A stretch of DNA of 64,000 nt from Pseudomonadota bacterium (GCA_023391375.1 JAEWBB010000021.1:62001-126000); one strand, 5' to 3'; counted from the first letter of the stretch, positions 1 to 8,792 are shown. Program-made: numbers and translations. The notes: generated by a model not told the origin, from the sequence alone.

Positions 1-719
1 CCTACACCTTCATCATCAAGCAGACCTGGAACAGGTGGCTCATGCAACGCCTCAAGAAACGGCTTTCCAATCACATCATTCTCGCCGGTTACGGGACCAG
101 CGGCACCGAAGCCGTCCGCGAACTGCTCGCGCGCGGTGAGCGCGCCGACCGGATCGTCGTCCTCGACAACGACAGCGAGCGGCTCGAGGAGGCTGCCAAC
201 CTGGGCTGCCTCATCATGCAGGCCGATGCTACGCGCGACGCGACGCTGCAGGCGGTCAACATCGGATCGGCCCGGGCGATGATCATTTCGGCCGGCGCGG
301 ACGATACGTCGATCCTGATCTGCCTGACTGCCCGACATCTCAACAAGACCGTCCCGATCTCCCTCGTCGTCCGGAACAGCGACAATGAGTTTCCCGCCCG
401 CGCCGCGGGTGCGACCAGTGTCATCAACCCGGTCAGCTTCGCCGGCCTCTTGCTCGCCGGGACGACGCAGGGCAGCGGCATCGCCGACTACATGGCCGAC
501 CTGGCCTCGGCCGGCGGACGGGTGCGCCTCCACGAACGGACGGTCGAAGCGTTCGAGGTCGGAAAGAGCCTTTCCGACGTCGCCATCGGCCTTGGCCTGA
601 GGATCCTGCGCGGCGACACGGTGATCGGGTTCTGGGAGGAAGGCGCCAGAATCTTGCAACGCGGCGACAAGATCATCGAGGTCATTCCCGACGAGGCGTT
701 CCCAAAGGTCCCCGCCTAA
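1..719 (+). CDS. Potassium channel family protein, C-terminal TrkA-N (RCK) part; 5' end outside window
   Basis: The reading frame is open from base 3 at the window edge, so this is the C-terminal part of a longer protein. What is visible is a Rossmann-type RCK/TrkA-N domain: a glycine-rich GYGTSG loop soon after the start, an acidic D-N-D-S-E stretch that would bind the nucleotide ribose, then the usual beta-alpha repeats and a small TrkA-C-like tail. Such domains gate K+ channels by binding NAD(H) or other ligands. The preceding hydrophobic pore helices are presumably upstream of the window. The internal ATG at base 42 is unlikely to be the true start because homologous residues continue upstream of it. 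rimO follows 57 bases later on the same strand. Confidence 0.85.
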   Translation, partial: YTFIIKQTWNRWLMQRLKKRLSNHIILAGYGTSGTEAVRELLARGERADRIVVLDNDSERLEEAANLGCLIMQADATRDATLQAVNIGSARAMIISAGADDTSILICLTARHLNKTVPISLVVRNSDNEFPARAAGATSVINPVSFAGLLLAGTTQGSGIADYMADLASAGGRVRLHERTVEAFEVGKSLSDVAIGLGLRILRGDTVIGFWEEGARILQRGDKIIEVIPDEAFPKVPA

Positions 720-776
720 GCCGTTCGAAGCGCCTCGCTTTTGCCCCATATTGCCGCTAAGGGGCCGCGCAATCCC

Positions 777-2126
777 ATGGCTACGAAACTCCCCACCCCG
801 CCCAAGGTCGGCATGGTCTCGCTCGGCTGCCCCAAGGCGCTGGTCGATTCCGAACGCATCCTCACCAAGCTGCGCGCCGACGGCTACCAGATGAGCCCCG
901 ACTACGCAGGCGCCGATGTCGTGCTGGTCAACACCTGCGGCTTCCTCGATTCCGCCAAGGAGGAGAGCCTCGAGGCGATCGGCGAAGCGATCGCCGAGAA
1001 CGGCCGCGTCGTCGTCACCGGCTGCATGGGCAACGACGCCGACATCATCCGCGCGCGCTTCCCCGAGGTGCTCGCGATCACCGGCCCGCAGCAGTATGAG
1101 GCAGTGGTCGGCGCTGTCCATGAGGCCGCCCCGCCGGTGCCGAACGCGTTCGTCGACCTGGTGCCAGAGGCGGGCCTCAAACTCACGCCGCGCCACTACA
1201 GCTATCTGAAGATTTCCGAGGGCTGCAACCACCGCTGCGCCTTCTGCATCATCCCCTCGATCCGCGGCGACCTCGTGTCGCGCCGTCCCGACGCGATCCT
1301 TCGCGAGGCGGAGAAGCTGGTCGCTGCCGGGACCAAGGAACTGCTCGTCATCAGCCAGGACACCAGCGCTTACGGCCTCGATTTGAAGCACCAGGCGTGG
1401 CCGTGGAAGGGCGACGAGGTCCGCGCGCACATGACCGACCTCGCCCGCGAGCTGGGCCGGCTGAAGACGCCCGAAGGCGAGACCCCGTGGATCCGACTCC
1501 ACTACGTCTACCCCTATCCGCACGTCGACCGGGTCATCCCGCTGATGGCGGAAGGGCTGGTCCTGCCCTACCTCGACATTCCCTTCCAGCACGCCAGCCC
1601 AAAGGTGTTGAAGGCGATGAAGCGCCCGGCCAACGAGGCCCGTGTGCTCGAGCGGATCGCCGAATGGCGGCAGATTTGCCCGGACATTACCATACGTTCC
1701 TCCTTCGTCGTCGGCTTTCCTGGCGAGACCGAGGAGGACTTCCAGTACCTGCTCGACTGGCTGGCCGAAGCGCGGCTCGACCGGGTCGGCGCGTTCCGGT
1801 TCGAACCGGTCGAGGGTGCAGCGGCCAACGAATTGCCGGGTGCCGTGCCGGAAGAGGTCAAGGAAGAGCGCTACGCCCGGGTGATGGAGCTGACCGCGCG
1901 CATCTCGGCGGAGAAGCTAGCCGAAAAGGTGGGTCGGACGATCGACGTGCTGGTCGACGCGGTCGACGAGGACGGCGGCGCGACCGGTCGCTCCAAGGCC
2001 GATGCGCCGGAAATCGACGGCGAAGTGCACTTGCGCGACGCCGGCCATCTCAAGGCGGGCGACTTTGCCAAGGTTCTGGTCGAGGAAAGCGACGACCACG
2101 ACCTGTTCGGTGTGCCGCTGAACTGA
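777..2126 (+). CDS. rimO: Ribosomal protein S12 methylthiotransferase RimO
   Basis: Radical-SAM methylthiotransferase that adds a methylthio group to a conserved aspartate of ribosomal protein S12. The 449-residue protein has the family layout: an N-terminal UPF0004 domain with three cysteines (LGCP near residue 18, NTCG, TGCM), a radical-SAM core with CxxxCxxC at Cys150/154/157 binding a 4Fe-4S cluster, and a C-terminal TRAM domain. ATG 777 was chosen over the TTG at 741 because the conserved sequence begins at MATKLP. The length is normal for RimO and shorter-linker features separate it from MiaB. It is single-copy housekeeping and lies just downstream of the channel gene. Confidence 0.95.
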   Translation: MATKLPTPPKVGMVSLGCPKALVDSERILTKLRADGYQMSPDYAGADVVLVNTCGFLDSAKEESLEAIGEAIAENGRVVVTGCMGNDADIIRARFPEVLAITGPQQYEAVVGAVHEAAPPVPNAFVDLVPEAGLKLTPRHYSYLKISEGCNHRCAFCIIPSIRGDLVSRRPDAILREAEKLVAAGTKELLVISQDTSAYGLDLKHQAWPWKGDEVRAHMTDLARELGRLKTPEGETPWIRLHYVYPYPHVDRVIPLMAEGLVLPYLDIPFQHASPKVLKAMKRPANEARVLERIAEWRQICPDITIRSSFVVGFPGETEEDFQYLLDWLAEARLDRVGAFRFEPVEGAAANELPGAVPEEVKEERYARVMELTARISAEKLAEKVGRTIDVLVDAVDEDGGATGRSKADAPEIDGEVHLRDAGHLKAGDFAKVLVEESDDHDLFGVPLN

Positions 2127-2186
2127 CCTTGATTGCCGCGCGCCTCGCGTGCAGGTTTCGCACCTGAACGGCACGGGAGCACGCGA

Positions 2187-2486
2187 ATGGCGACTGCGGC
2201 AGCGGCAGTAATCGCGAAGGCACGGCGCGACATCGTGTCCCATTTCATGACCGCGGACGCGATCTCGCGCGACAAGGCGGTCGGCTACGAACCGGATCGC
2301 CGCGTGCGCCGACGCCAGTTCGAGCGGATGGTCGACGCGGGCGTGCTGCACGAGGCCGAACCCGGCCGATACTGGATCGACATTCCGCGCTTCGACGAAT
2401 GGTCGCGAAGCCGCCGGAAGCGGATTGGCATCGCGGTCATCGGGGCCAGCCTCGCTGCGGCAGCGATTGCGCTGATCGGCGCCTGA
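2187..2486 (+). CDS. Small membrane-anchored protein of unknown function
   Basis: Ninety-nine residues with an Arg-rich middle and one hydrophobic segment at the extreme C-terminus (about residues 80-98), so it is probably a tail-anchored inner-membrane protein with its bulk in the cytoplasm. The middle (residues 25-65) resembles a small winged-helix fold, with an R-R-R-Q-F-E-R helix followed by a wing-like G-R-Y-W-I segment, but this is only a visual impression. ATG 2187 was chosen because GGGAG lies 8-10 bases upstream; a TTG at 2133 would add an uncharacteristic 18-residue extension. I do not recognise a named family. Confidence 0.65.
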   Translation: MATAAAAVIAKARRDIVSHFMTADAISRDKAVGYEPDRRVRRRQFERMVDAGVLHEAEPGRYWIDIPRFDEWSRSRRKRIGIAVIGASLAAAAIALIGA

Positions 2487-2505
2487 CCGCTCGTCGAAGG
2501 AGCGA

Positions 2506-2533
2506 TTGACCTGGCCGGGCCACGGCCTAGGCT
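2506..2533 (+). promoter_or_regulatory. Predicted sigma70 promoter giving a leaderless mRNA
   Basis: TTGACC (2506-2511), 16-base spacer, TAGGCT (2528-2533). Only six bases separate the -10 from ATG 2540, so transcription should begin at or next to the start codon of the serine hydrolase. No Shine-Dalgarno sequence is present between them. Confidence 0.6.
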
Positions 2534-2539
2534 CCGGTC

Positions 2540-3931
2540 ATGCTGAAAACCGCCGTTGCGCTTGTCGCGCTCCTCGCCGCCTCACCTGCCCTGTCGCAGG
2601 CCATCACCCCCGCCGAGCAGGCCAAGATCGACGCGCTCGTCACCGACGCGCTGACGAAGACCAAGGTGCCGAGCGCGACCATCGCGGTGGTCCGCGGCGG
2701 GAAGGTCGTGATGGCCAAGGCTTACGGGAAAGCGTCCGAAACGATCCCGGTCGCGACGCCCGATCTGCCCTACCAGATCGCCTCCAACTCCAAGCAGTTC
2801 ACCGCCATGGCGATGCTGATGCTCGAGGACGAGGGCAAGCTGAGCCTCGACGACCATGTGTCGAAATATATCCCGGGCATTACGCAGGGCGACAAGATCA
2901 CGCTGCGCCAGTTGCTCAGCCACACTGCCGGCCTGCAGGACTATTGGCCGCACGACTACAGCTTCGCCGCCATGTCCAAGCCGGTGACGCCGCAGGGGAT
3001 CGTCGACATCTGGGCCAAGAAGCCGCTCGATTATGAGCCCGGCACTCTGTGGCAATATTCGAACACCGGCTACGTCGTCGCCGGAATGATCGTCGAAAAG
3101 GTCAGCGGCATGAAGCTGTTCGACTTCCTCAAGGCGCGGATCTTCACACCGCTCGGCATGACGAGTGCGATGGACCAGGACGATGCGATCGGCCCGCGCT
3201 TCCCTCAGCCCTACGGCCGGGCAGCGCTCGGGCCGGTGCGTCCCGATACCCCGGCAGCGCGCGGATGGCTGTATGCGGCGGGCGAACTGGCGATGACGCC
3301 GACCGACCTGGCCAAGTGGGACATTGCCCGCATGAACCGCACGCTCGTCCCGGCCGACGACTGGGCGGCGCAGGAAACCAGCGTCAAGCTGACCGACGGC
3401 AAGGACACCGGCTACGGCCTCGGCGTCCAGGTCGGGAACCGCAACGGCCACAAGCTGATCGCCCATACCGGCGAAAGCGTCGGCTTCCTTTCGGCGAACT
3501 ACGTCTACCCCGACGACAAGGCGGCGGTCGTGGTGATGACCAACAGCTGGTCGGGCCGGGCCTATGCCACCATCGTCCGCGGTGTCAGCGACATCATCCT
3601 GCCGGCCAAGGTCGATGCCGACGCCAAGGTGCGCGATGCCAAGGTGGCCTCGCTCTATAAGGAATTGCTGGCCGGTAAGCCGGACAAGGCGCTCATGACG
3701 CCGAACCTGCAATTTTACTTCACGCCGCAGCGGGTGGCCGACTTCAAGAACAGCCTGTCGCCGCTCGGCACGCCGGATGCGATCACCGCGGACGGGTCGT
3801 CGAGCTTGCGCGGCGGTTTCGTGGTCCAGGGTTACACAGTCAAATACAAGGATCGCAGCCTCGACCTGTCGGTGTTTACCGAGCCGGGCGCCAACGGCCG
3901 GATCGAGCAGTTCCTGGTGAGCGGCGAATGA
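2540..3931 (+). CDS. Secreted serine hydrolase of the class C beta-lactamase/DD-peptidase family
   Basis: A 463-residue protein with a cleavable signal peptide (residues 1-20, ending ALSQA) and a beta-lactamase/transpeptidase-like domain. The three catalytic motifs are readable: SxxK as S82-N-S-K85, YxN as Y173-S-N175 and a KTG-equivalent H309-T-G311. The C-terminal 100 residues form an extra beta-rich domain often seen in this family. Likely periplasmic esterase, D-aminopeptidase or penicillin-recognising hydrolase; the substrate cannot be read. It is not a typical AmpC, whose third motif is KTG rather than HTG. The start overlaps no other gene, a leaderless promoter precedes it, and its stop overlaps the next gene in an ATGA. 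Confidence 0.88.
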   Translation: MLKTAVALVALLAASPALSQAITPAEQAKIDALVTDALTKTKVPSATIAVVRGGKVVMAKAYGKASETIPVATPDLPYQIASNSKQFTAMAMLMLEDEGKLSLDDHVSKYIPGITQGDKITLRQLLSHTAGLQDYWPHDYSFAAMSKPVTPQGIVDIWAKKPLDYEPGTLWQYSNTGYVVAGMIVEKVSGMKLFDFLKARIFTPLGMTSAMDQDDAIGPRFPQPYGRAALGPVRPDTPAARGWLYAAGELAMTPTDLAKWDIARMNRTLVPADDWAAQETSVKLTDGKDTGYGLGVQVGNRNGHKLIAHTGESVGFLSANYVYPDDKAAVVVMTNSWSGRAYATIVRGVSDIILPAKVDADAKVRDAKVASLYKELLAGKPDKALMTPNLQFYFTPQRVADFKNSLSPLGTPDAITADGSSSLRGGFVVQGYTVKYKDRSLDLSVFTEPGANGRIEQFLVSGE

Positions 3932-5325
3932 CCGATTTTTCGGCCCTGCTTCAGGTCGACCGGGGCGACGAAGCCCACACGATCCACCTCGTCGACAAGG
4001 TGAGCTTCGAGGGGTGGAAAGCGGGGCAAAGTGCCGCGCGCCGCGCCTTGCTCCACGCGCAGCGATTCGAAGGCAAGACGGCGCACCAGTTCGCCATCCT
4101 GCCCGCCGAGGGCCGCGACCCGTTCGAGGTCGTCGCCGCGGTGGCGCGGGCCGACGTCCTGTCGCCGTGGTGCCTGGCTCGGCTCGCCTCGTCGCTCGCG
4201 CCAGGCCGCTACCGGCTGGCCGCGGGCTCGCCCGGTCTCGCTGCGCTCGGCTGGCTGCTCGCCCAGCACCGCTTCGACCGGTACAAATCGAAGCCGGACG
4301 AACCGGTCGGCGAGCGCGTCCTGCTCACGTCCGACCCGGCCGGCATCGATCGGTCCGTGCGCCTGGCCCGCGCGACCGCCAAGGTCCGCGACCTGGTGGA
4401 CACGCCGTCGGCGGATATGGGCCCGCCCGAACTCGAGGCCGAGGCGGCCGCGCTGGCGAGGGATTACGGGGCGTCGCTCGATGTCACTCGCGGTGATGCG
4501 CTGGTCGAGGGCTATCCGCTGGTGCAGGCCGTCGGGCAGGCAGCGACAAAAGAACGGGCGCCGCGGCTGATCGAACTCGTCTGGGGCAAGGAAGACGCCC
4601 CTCGTGTCGCCATCATCGGCAAGGGCGTCTGCTTCGATAGCGGCGGGCTTGATATCAAGCCGGCCAGCGGCATGCGGCTGATGAAGAAGGACATGGGCGG
4701 CGCGGCGCATGCGCTGGCGCTCGCGCGGCTGGTGATGGAAAGTCGCCTGCCGGTCCGCCTGCACCTCCTCATTCCGGCCGTCGAGAACGCGGTGTCCGGA
4801 AACGCCTTCCGGCCCGGCGACGTGATCCGGTCGCGGCAGGGCATGACGGTCGAAATCGACAACACCGACGCGGAAGGCCGACTGATCTTGGCCGACGCGC
4901 TGGCCAAGGCCGGCGAAGCGGAACCGGAGATCATTATCGACTTCGCGACCCTGACCGGCGCGGCGCGCGTCGCACTTGGGCCGGACCTTCCTGCCCTGTT
5001 CGCCAACGACGACGGGCTGGCCGGGCAGTTGGCCGAAGCGGCCGCGGCGGAGCAGGATCCCTTGTGGCGGATGCCGCTTCACGATGCATACCTTGAGATG
5101 CTGAAATCATCGGTCGCCGACCTCGCGAACGCCGGCGGTGGCGGGATGGCCGGGGCGGTGACGGCCGCCCTTTTCCTCAAGAAATTCGTTCCCGCGGAGG
5201 GCGTCGCATGGGCGCATTTCGATACGTTCGCCTGGCGACCTTCGCCCAAGCCGGGGCGCCCTGCGGGCGGTGATGCACTGGGCCTTCGGGCCGCCTTCGC
5301 AGCGCTTGAAAAACGCTTCGGCTGA
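3928..5325 (+). CDS. Leucyl aminopeptidase family protein (M17)
   Basis: Cytosolic dizinc aminopeptidase removing N-terminal residues from peptides. The 465-residue protein carries the M17 signature NTDAEGRL at about 312-319 and the upstream metal-binding K-G-V-C-F-D-S-G-G-L-D and K-K-D-M-G-G segments. The N-terminal third is the variable regulatory domain. Its length is slightly shorter than E. coli PepA, as usual in alphaproteobacteria. It overlaps the preceding hydrolase by the four bases ATGA, so the two are probably co-translated, which suggests a shared role in handling peptides or peptidoglycan fragments. The start is fixed by this overlap. Confidence 0.92.
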   Translation: MTDFSALLQVDRGDEAHTIHLVDKVSFEGWKAGQSAARRALLHAQRFEGKTAHQFAILPAEGRDPFEVVAAVARADVLSPWCLARLASSLAPGRYRLAAGSPGLAALGWLLAQHRFDRYKSKPDEPVGERVLLTSDPAGIDRSVRLARATAKVRDLVDTPSADMGPPELEAEAAALARDYGASLDVTRGDALVEGYPLVQAVGQAATKERAPRLIELVWGKEDAPRVAIIGKGVCFDSGGLDIKPASGMRLMKKDMGGAAHALALARLVMESRLPVRLHLLIPAVENAVSGNAFRPGDVIRSRQGMTVEIDNTDAEGRLILADALAKAGEAEPEIIIDFATLTGAARVALGPDLPALFANDDGLAGQLAEAAAAEQDPLWRMPLHDAYLEMLKSSVADLANAGGGGMAGAVTAALFLKKFVPAEGVAWAHFDTFAWRPSPKPGRPAGGDALGLRAAFAALEKRFG

Positions 5326-5439
5326 CCAACGATCCGCTGAATCGGCGGAATTTAACGACGAATATCATTGGGATGACGCAACCAATCCCTCGTGTCGCGG
5401 GTTCCACATTGACAACGCGACGAGAAGGAATGTGACCCG

Positions 5440-5835
5440 ATGGGCGACGTATCGCTGACGGGTTGGATGCGGACCTTGATCGGATATGTCCGGTCAGGGG
5501 AGCCCGACCTGACAAACCGGCAAATGGCTCTGTTGATGCTTGTGTACCAAACGTCCGGTCCGCACACCGTCCGTGGCCTCGCCCAGACACTGGGCGTCTC
5601 GAAGCCCGTCGTCACCCGCGCCTTGAATACGTTGGGCGCTCTCGGCTATCTGCGCCGCGAACGTGATCAGGACGACCGGCGTAACGTGTTCGTCGTCCGC
5701 ACCAGCGACGGGACCGAATTCCTTGAAGGATTTAAACGCTACATCCGCGGCGACGGCGGCGAACAGCCGAGCCGGGGCGGCAACGACAACCCCGTCCGCA
5801 AGCGCGAGTCGGAGCCCGTCTTCGCCCACCGTTGA
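5440..5835 (+). CDS. MarR-like winged-helix transcriptional regulator
   Basis: A 131-residue protein with a central winged helix: the recognition region reads V-R-G-L-A-Q-T-L-G-V-S-K-P-V-V-T-R-A-L (about residues 44-62), followed by a wing with D-Q-D-D-R-R-N-V. The acidic/arginine wing D-x-D-R-R is typical of MarR proteins. The C-terminal 35 residues are hydrophilic and probably disordered. An AAGGA motif eight or so bases upstream supports ATG 5440. It sits between the M17 peptidase and an SH3 protein, all on the plus strand. The effector and target genes cannot be read from sequence. Confidence 0.8.
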   Translation: MGDVSLTGWMRTLIGYVRSGEPDLTNRQMALLMLVYQTSGPHTVRGLAQTLGVSKPVVTRALNTLGALGYLRRERDQDDRRNVFVVRTSDGTEFLEGFKRYIRGDGGEQPSRGGNDNPVRKRESEPVFAHR

Positions 5836-5845
5836 GGGTTTCGCT

Positions 5846-6136
5846 TTGTCGGGAGTGTCGGACCTCCCGGATCCGTCGACTCATGCCTATCGCAAAGACC
5901 TGGCCGATACCGCGCTCGCGGGACGGGTCATCGCCTCGCATTACGCCGATCCGATGACCAAGGCATTGGTGAGGGACGCCGTTCTCCGTGAAGCCGGTGA
6001 TGCTGGCAGCCGGCCGCTCGGCGACCTTGCGGCCGGTGCGCTTTTCCGGATGCTCGACAACAGCCGTGGTTGGGCTTGGGGATATGCGCCCGACGGCCAG
6101 GTGGGTTACGTCGAGAGCGGCGCCTTCATCGGTTGA
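5846..6136 (+). CDS. Stand-alone bacterial SH3 protein; looks like the N-terminal part of an NlpC/P60 endopeptidase
   Basis: About 96 residues from TTG 5846 (GAGGG at 5834-5838 gives correct spacing) or 93 from GTG 5855. The sequence D-P-S-T-H-A-Y-R-K-D-L-A-D, then H-Y-A-D-P-M and a final W-A-W-G-Y-A-P-D-G-x-V-G-Y-V, matches the SH3-like N-terminal module that in other sphingomonads precedes a C40 (NlpC/P60) cysteine peptidase and often follows the M17 peptidase gene. Here the protein stops right after the SH3 module and its stop abuts the mltG stop with no spacer, so the catalytic domain with its Cys/His is absent. It may bind peptidoglycan or be a decayed gene. The start codon is uncertain. 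Confidence 0.6.
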   Translation: MSGVSDLPDPSTHAYRKDLADTALAGRVIASHYADPMTKALVRDAVLREAGDAGSRPLGDLAAGALFRMLDNSRGWAWGYAPDGQVGYVESGAFIG

Positions 6137-7093
6137 TCAGATGCCCTTGGCGCGCCGGATCGCGCGCCACTTCACGACATTGGCGTTATGCTCGGCCAGC
6201 GTGTTGGCGAACACATGGCCGCCCGTGCCGTCCGCCACAAAATACAGCGCCTCCGTTTTCGCCGGATTGAGGACGGCGGCAATGCTTTCCTTGCCCGGGT
6301 TGGCGATCGGTCCTTCCGGAAGCCCCGCCATCCGGTAGGTATTGTACCCGTTCTGCGCCATCAATTCGGAGCGCAGGATCTTGCGCCCCAGCGGCTTGCC
6401 CTTGGTCACAGGGTAGATAACCGTCGGATCGGCATCGAGCTTCATCCCGATCTTCAGCCGGTTGCAGTAGACGCCGGCCACCATCGGCCGTTCGGACGGC
6501 TTGCCCGTTTCCTTTTCGACGATCGAGGCCAGCGTGATGACCTCATTGCGATTGGCGACCGGGCAATCGCCCTTCCTTGCCTTCCATGCCGCGTCGAACG
6601 ACTTGTCCATCGCGTCGGTCATGCGCCTGGCGATCGCGGAACGCTCCTCGCCCCGTTCGTATGTGTAGCTGTCAGGAAGGACGCTTCCCTCGGCCAGCGC
6701 CGGTACCGCGCCGCTGGCGAACGGAAGCGCGGCCAGCCGCTCCTGCACGAGGATCGAGGGCATGCCTTCCGGCACCGTCAGGAGGCGCTGGACCGGACGG
6801 CCATGCTGGAGCAGGGCAAGAATCGCCGACGGGCTGGCGTACGGGGGAATTTCGAATTCTCCCGCCTGCACGGGATCGCCGCCACCAAGGAACTTGGCGA
6901 AACCGCGGAAACCGGGCGCCGAGCCAATCAGCCCGGCCTTTTCCAACTTGGCCGCGACCGAGCCGACGCTCGATCCCTCTTCGACGATGAAGGGGACCGG
7001 CTTGGCGTTGCCGCCCGCGCGCCACCAGAAGGCCCACAGGACAACGAACGCCGCCAGCAGGAGGACGATGGCGGCGCCCAGCAGCTTGCGCAT
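6137..7093 (-). CDS. mltG: Endolytic murein transglycosylase MltG
   Basis: Inner-membrane lytic transglycosylase that cuts nascent glycan strands and limits their length. The 318-residue protein has an N-terminal membrane anchor (residues 4-24), a LysM-like segment around 34-55 (F-I-V-E-E-G-S-S-V-G-S-V), and the YceG catalytic domain with I-V-E-K-E-T at 191-196 holding the active-site glutamate, then G-V-Y-C-N-R-L and the D-P-T-V-I-Y segment. Length is normal. It follows fabF by four bases, the common acpP-fabF-mltG order of proteobacteria, so it is likely co-transcribed with fatty-acid synthesis genes. Confidence 0.95.
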   Translation of the reverse strand: MRKLLGAAIVLLLAAFVVLWAFWWRAGGNAKPVPFIVEEGSSVGSVAAKLEKAGLIGSAPGFRGFAKFLGGGDPVQAGEFEIPPYASPSAILALLQHGRPVQRLLTVPEGMPSILVQERLAALPFASGAVPALAEGSVLPDSYTYERGEERSAIARRMTDAMDKSFDAAWKARKGDCPVANRNEVITLASIVEKETGKPSERPMVAGVYCNRLKIGMKLDADPTVIYPVTKGKPLGRKILRSELMAQNGYNTYRMAGLPEGPIANPGKESIAAVLNPAKTEALYFVADGTGGHVFANTLAEHNANVVKWRAIRRAKGI

Positions 7094-7097
7094 GCGC

Positions 7098-8360
7098 TTA
7101 GTCGACGGCCTTCATGACGAGCGACGCATTGGTGCCGCCAAAACCGAAGCTGTTGTTGAGCACTGCGCGCACTTCGCGCTTCTTCGCCTGGTGCGGAACG
7201 AGGTCGACGCCCGCCGTGCCTTCGCTCGGATTGTCGAGGTTGAGGGTCGGCGGCACGATCTGGTCGCGCAAGGCCAGGATGCAGAAGATGCTTTCGACCG
7301 CACCGGCACCACCCAGCAAGTGGCCGATCGCCGACTTGGTCGAGCTCATCGACACATTGCCGATCGCGTTGCCGAACAGCCGGCGGACCGCGCCCAGCTC
7401 CAGCTCGTCGCCCAAGGGGGTCGAGGTGCCGTGGGCATTGATATAGTCGATTTCGCTCGGCTGAAGGCCCGACTTCTTGAGCGCCATTTCCATCGAACGG
7501 AACGCGCCCGAGCCTTCCGGATGCGGCGCGGTGACGTGGTAGGCGTCGCCCGACAGGCCGTAACCGACGACTTCGGCGTAAATCTTCGCGCCGCGCGCCT
7601 TGGCGTGCTCATACTCTTCGAGCACGACGACGCCCGCGCCCTCGCCCATGACGAAGCCATCCCGGTCCTTGTCGTAAGGACGCGAGGCCTTTTCCGGCTG
7701 GTCGTTGAAATTGGTGCTGAGCGCGCGTGCCTGCGCGAAGCCGGCGATGCCGATCGGGCAGATGGTCGCTTCCGCGCCGCCCGCCAGCATGATGTCGGCG
7801 TCGTCGTCCTTGATCATGCGCGCCGCGTCGCCAATCGAATGGGCACCGGTCGAGCAGGCGGTCACGACGGCATGGTTAGGACCCATGAGGCCGTACTTGA
7901 TGCTGACCTGGCCCGAGATCAGGTTGATCAGGCGTCCGTGGACGAAGTGTGGGCTAACCCGGCCCGGGCCCTTCTCGGCCAGCACCAGGCTCTCGCTTTC
8001 GATCCCCGGCAGGCCGCCGATGCCGCTGCCGATCGAGCAGCCGGCGCGCAGGCGCATTGCCTCGGGCATGTCGGTCAGGCCGGCGTCCTCGATCGCCTGG
8101 CCCGCGGCGTCGATGCCGTAGACGATGAACGGGTCGACCTGGCGCTGGACCTTGTGGTCGACGCGCTTGTTCGGGTCGAAGCCATACTCATGGTCGGCCG
8201 GCTTCACTTCGCAGGCGATATGGCACTTCTGGTCCGACGCATCGAAATGCGTGATTTTCCCGGCGCCGGACTTGCCGGCAAGGATGTTGGCCCAAGTGGT
8301 CTCCACGTCGCCGCCCAGCGGCGTCACCAGACCCAATCCCGTCACGACCACACGCCGCAT
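7098..8360 (-). CDS. fabF: 3-oxoacyl-[acyl-carrier-protein] synthase II (KAS II)
   Basis: Condensing enzyme that elongates acyl-ACP with malonyl-ACP in type II fatty acid synthesis. The 420-residue protein starts with the canonical MRRVVVTGLG and contains the Cys-His-His triad: nucleophile C169 in the T-A-C-S-T motif, H310 in N-A-H-G-T-S-T-P, and H347 after K342 in K-S-A-I-G-H. It lies 105 bases downstream of acpP on the same strand; that gap contains a minus-strand hairpin that may partially terminate acpP transcripts and allow unequal expression. mltG follows. Confidence 0.97.
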   Translation of the reverse strand: MRRVVVTGLGLVTPLGGDVETTWANILAGKSGAGKITHFDASDQKCHIACEVKPADHEYGFDPNKRVDHKVQRQVDPFIVYGIDAAGQAIEDAGLTDMPEAMRLRAGCSIGSGIGGLPGIESESLVLAEKGPGRVSPHFVHGRLINLISGQVSIKYGLMGPNHAVVTACSTGAHSIGDAARMIKDDDADIMLAGGAEATICPIGIAGFAQARALSTNFNDQPEKASRPYDKDRDGFVMGEGAGVVVLEEYEHAKARGAKIYAEVVGYGLSGDAYHVTAPHPEGSGAFRSMEMALKKSGLQPSEIDYINAHGTSTPLGDELELGAVRRLFGNAIGNVSMSSTKSAIGHLLGGAGAVESIFCILALRDQIVPPTLNLDNPSEGTAGVDLVPHQAKKREVRAVLNNSFGFGGTNASLVMKAVD

Positions 8361-8392
8361 GCATCAAACCCCTGACTGTTGATCCAAATGCA

Positions 8393-8423
8393 AACGGCCT
8401 CCCGTTTCAGGCGGGAAGCCGTT
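8393..8423 (-). terminator. Hairpin between acpP and fabF, partial terminator or attenuator
   Basis: Two 12-base arms around a 7-base loop. On the minus strand every position pairs (one U-G wobble), whereas the plus strand has a C-A mismatch, so it is built for minus-strand RNA, that is the acpP transcript. Only a short mixed T-rich stretch follows, so readthrough into fabF is likely. Confidence 0.55.
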
Positions 8424-8465
8424 CGTGCCGCCACAACAGGCGGGCGGCAGCCGATCGGTTCCCGA

Positions 8466-8702
8466 TCAGCCCTTGTTGTTGTCGATGTAGTCGATCGCGT
8501 CCTTGACGGTGGCGATCTTCTCGGCCGCGTCGTCCGGGATTTCGACACCGAATTCTTCCTCGAACGCCATGACGAGCTCGACGATGTCGAGGCTGTCGGC
8601 GCCGAGATCGTCGATGAAGCTGGCGTCTTCCGTCACCTTTTCGGCGTCGACACCCAGGTGCTCGACAACGATCTTCTTCACCCGATCAGCGGTCTCGCTC
8701 AT
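8466..8702 (-). CDS. acpP: Acyl carrier protein
   Basis: A 78-residue, strongly acidic four-helix protein that carries growing acyl chains on a phosphopantetheine arm. The arm attaches to S37 in G-A-D-S-L-D-I-V-E-L. ATG 8702 is preceded by a strong GGAAGGAAG ribosome site; an in-frame GTG/TTG-type extension upstream would add 20 unconserved residues and is rejected. It heads the acpP-fabF-mltG group and has its own predicted promoter. The very high expression normal for ACP fits the strong ribosome site and the hairpin that separates it from fabF. Confidence 0.97.
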   Translation of the reverse strand: MSETADRVKKIVVEHLGVDAEKVTEDASFIDDLGADSLDIVELVMAFEEEFGVEIPDDAAEKIATVKDAIDYIDNNKG

Positions 8703-8733
8703 AAAACTTCCTTCCCTTTGTTCTTTGCCGGTT

Positions 8734-8762
8734 GCCCTAGCGGTGCCGGCGGCACTGGGCAA
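8734..8762 (-). promoter_or_regulatory. Predicted promoter of acpP
   Basis: On the minus strand: TTGCCC (8757-8762), 17-base spacer, TAGGGC (8734-8739). A start about seven bases further would give a leader of roughly 25 bases containing the acpP ribosome site. Confidence 0.55.
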
Positions 8763-8792
8763 GTGTCCTGTGAAGCCCTAACTCGGGACGCG

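Noticed and set aside
42..719. ATG at 42 as the true start of the first gene
   Set aside because: The frame is open and coding-like to the window edge; the RCK domain needs upstream channel helices.
5270..5458. Small plus-strand frame between the M17 peptidase and MarR genes
   Set aside because: Mostly overlaps the peptidase 3' end out of phase, with no ribosome site.
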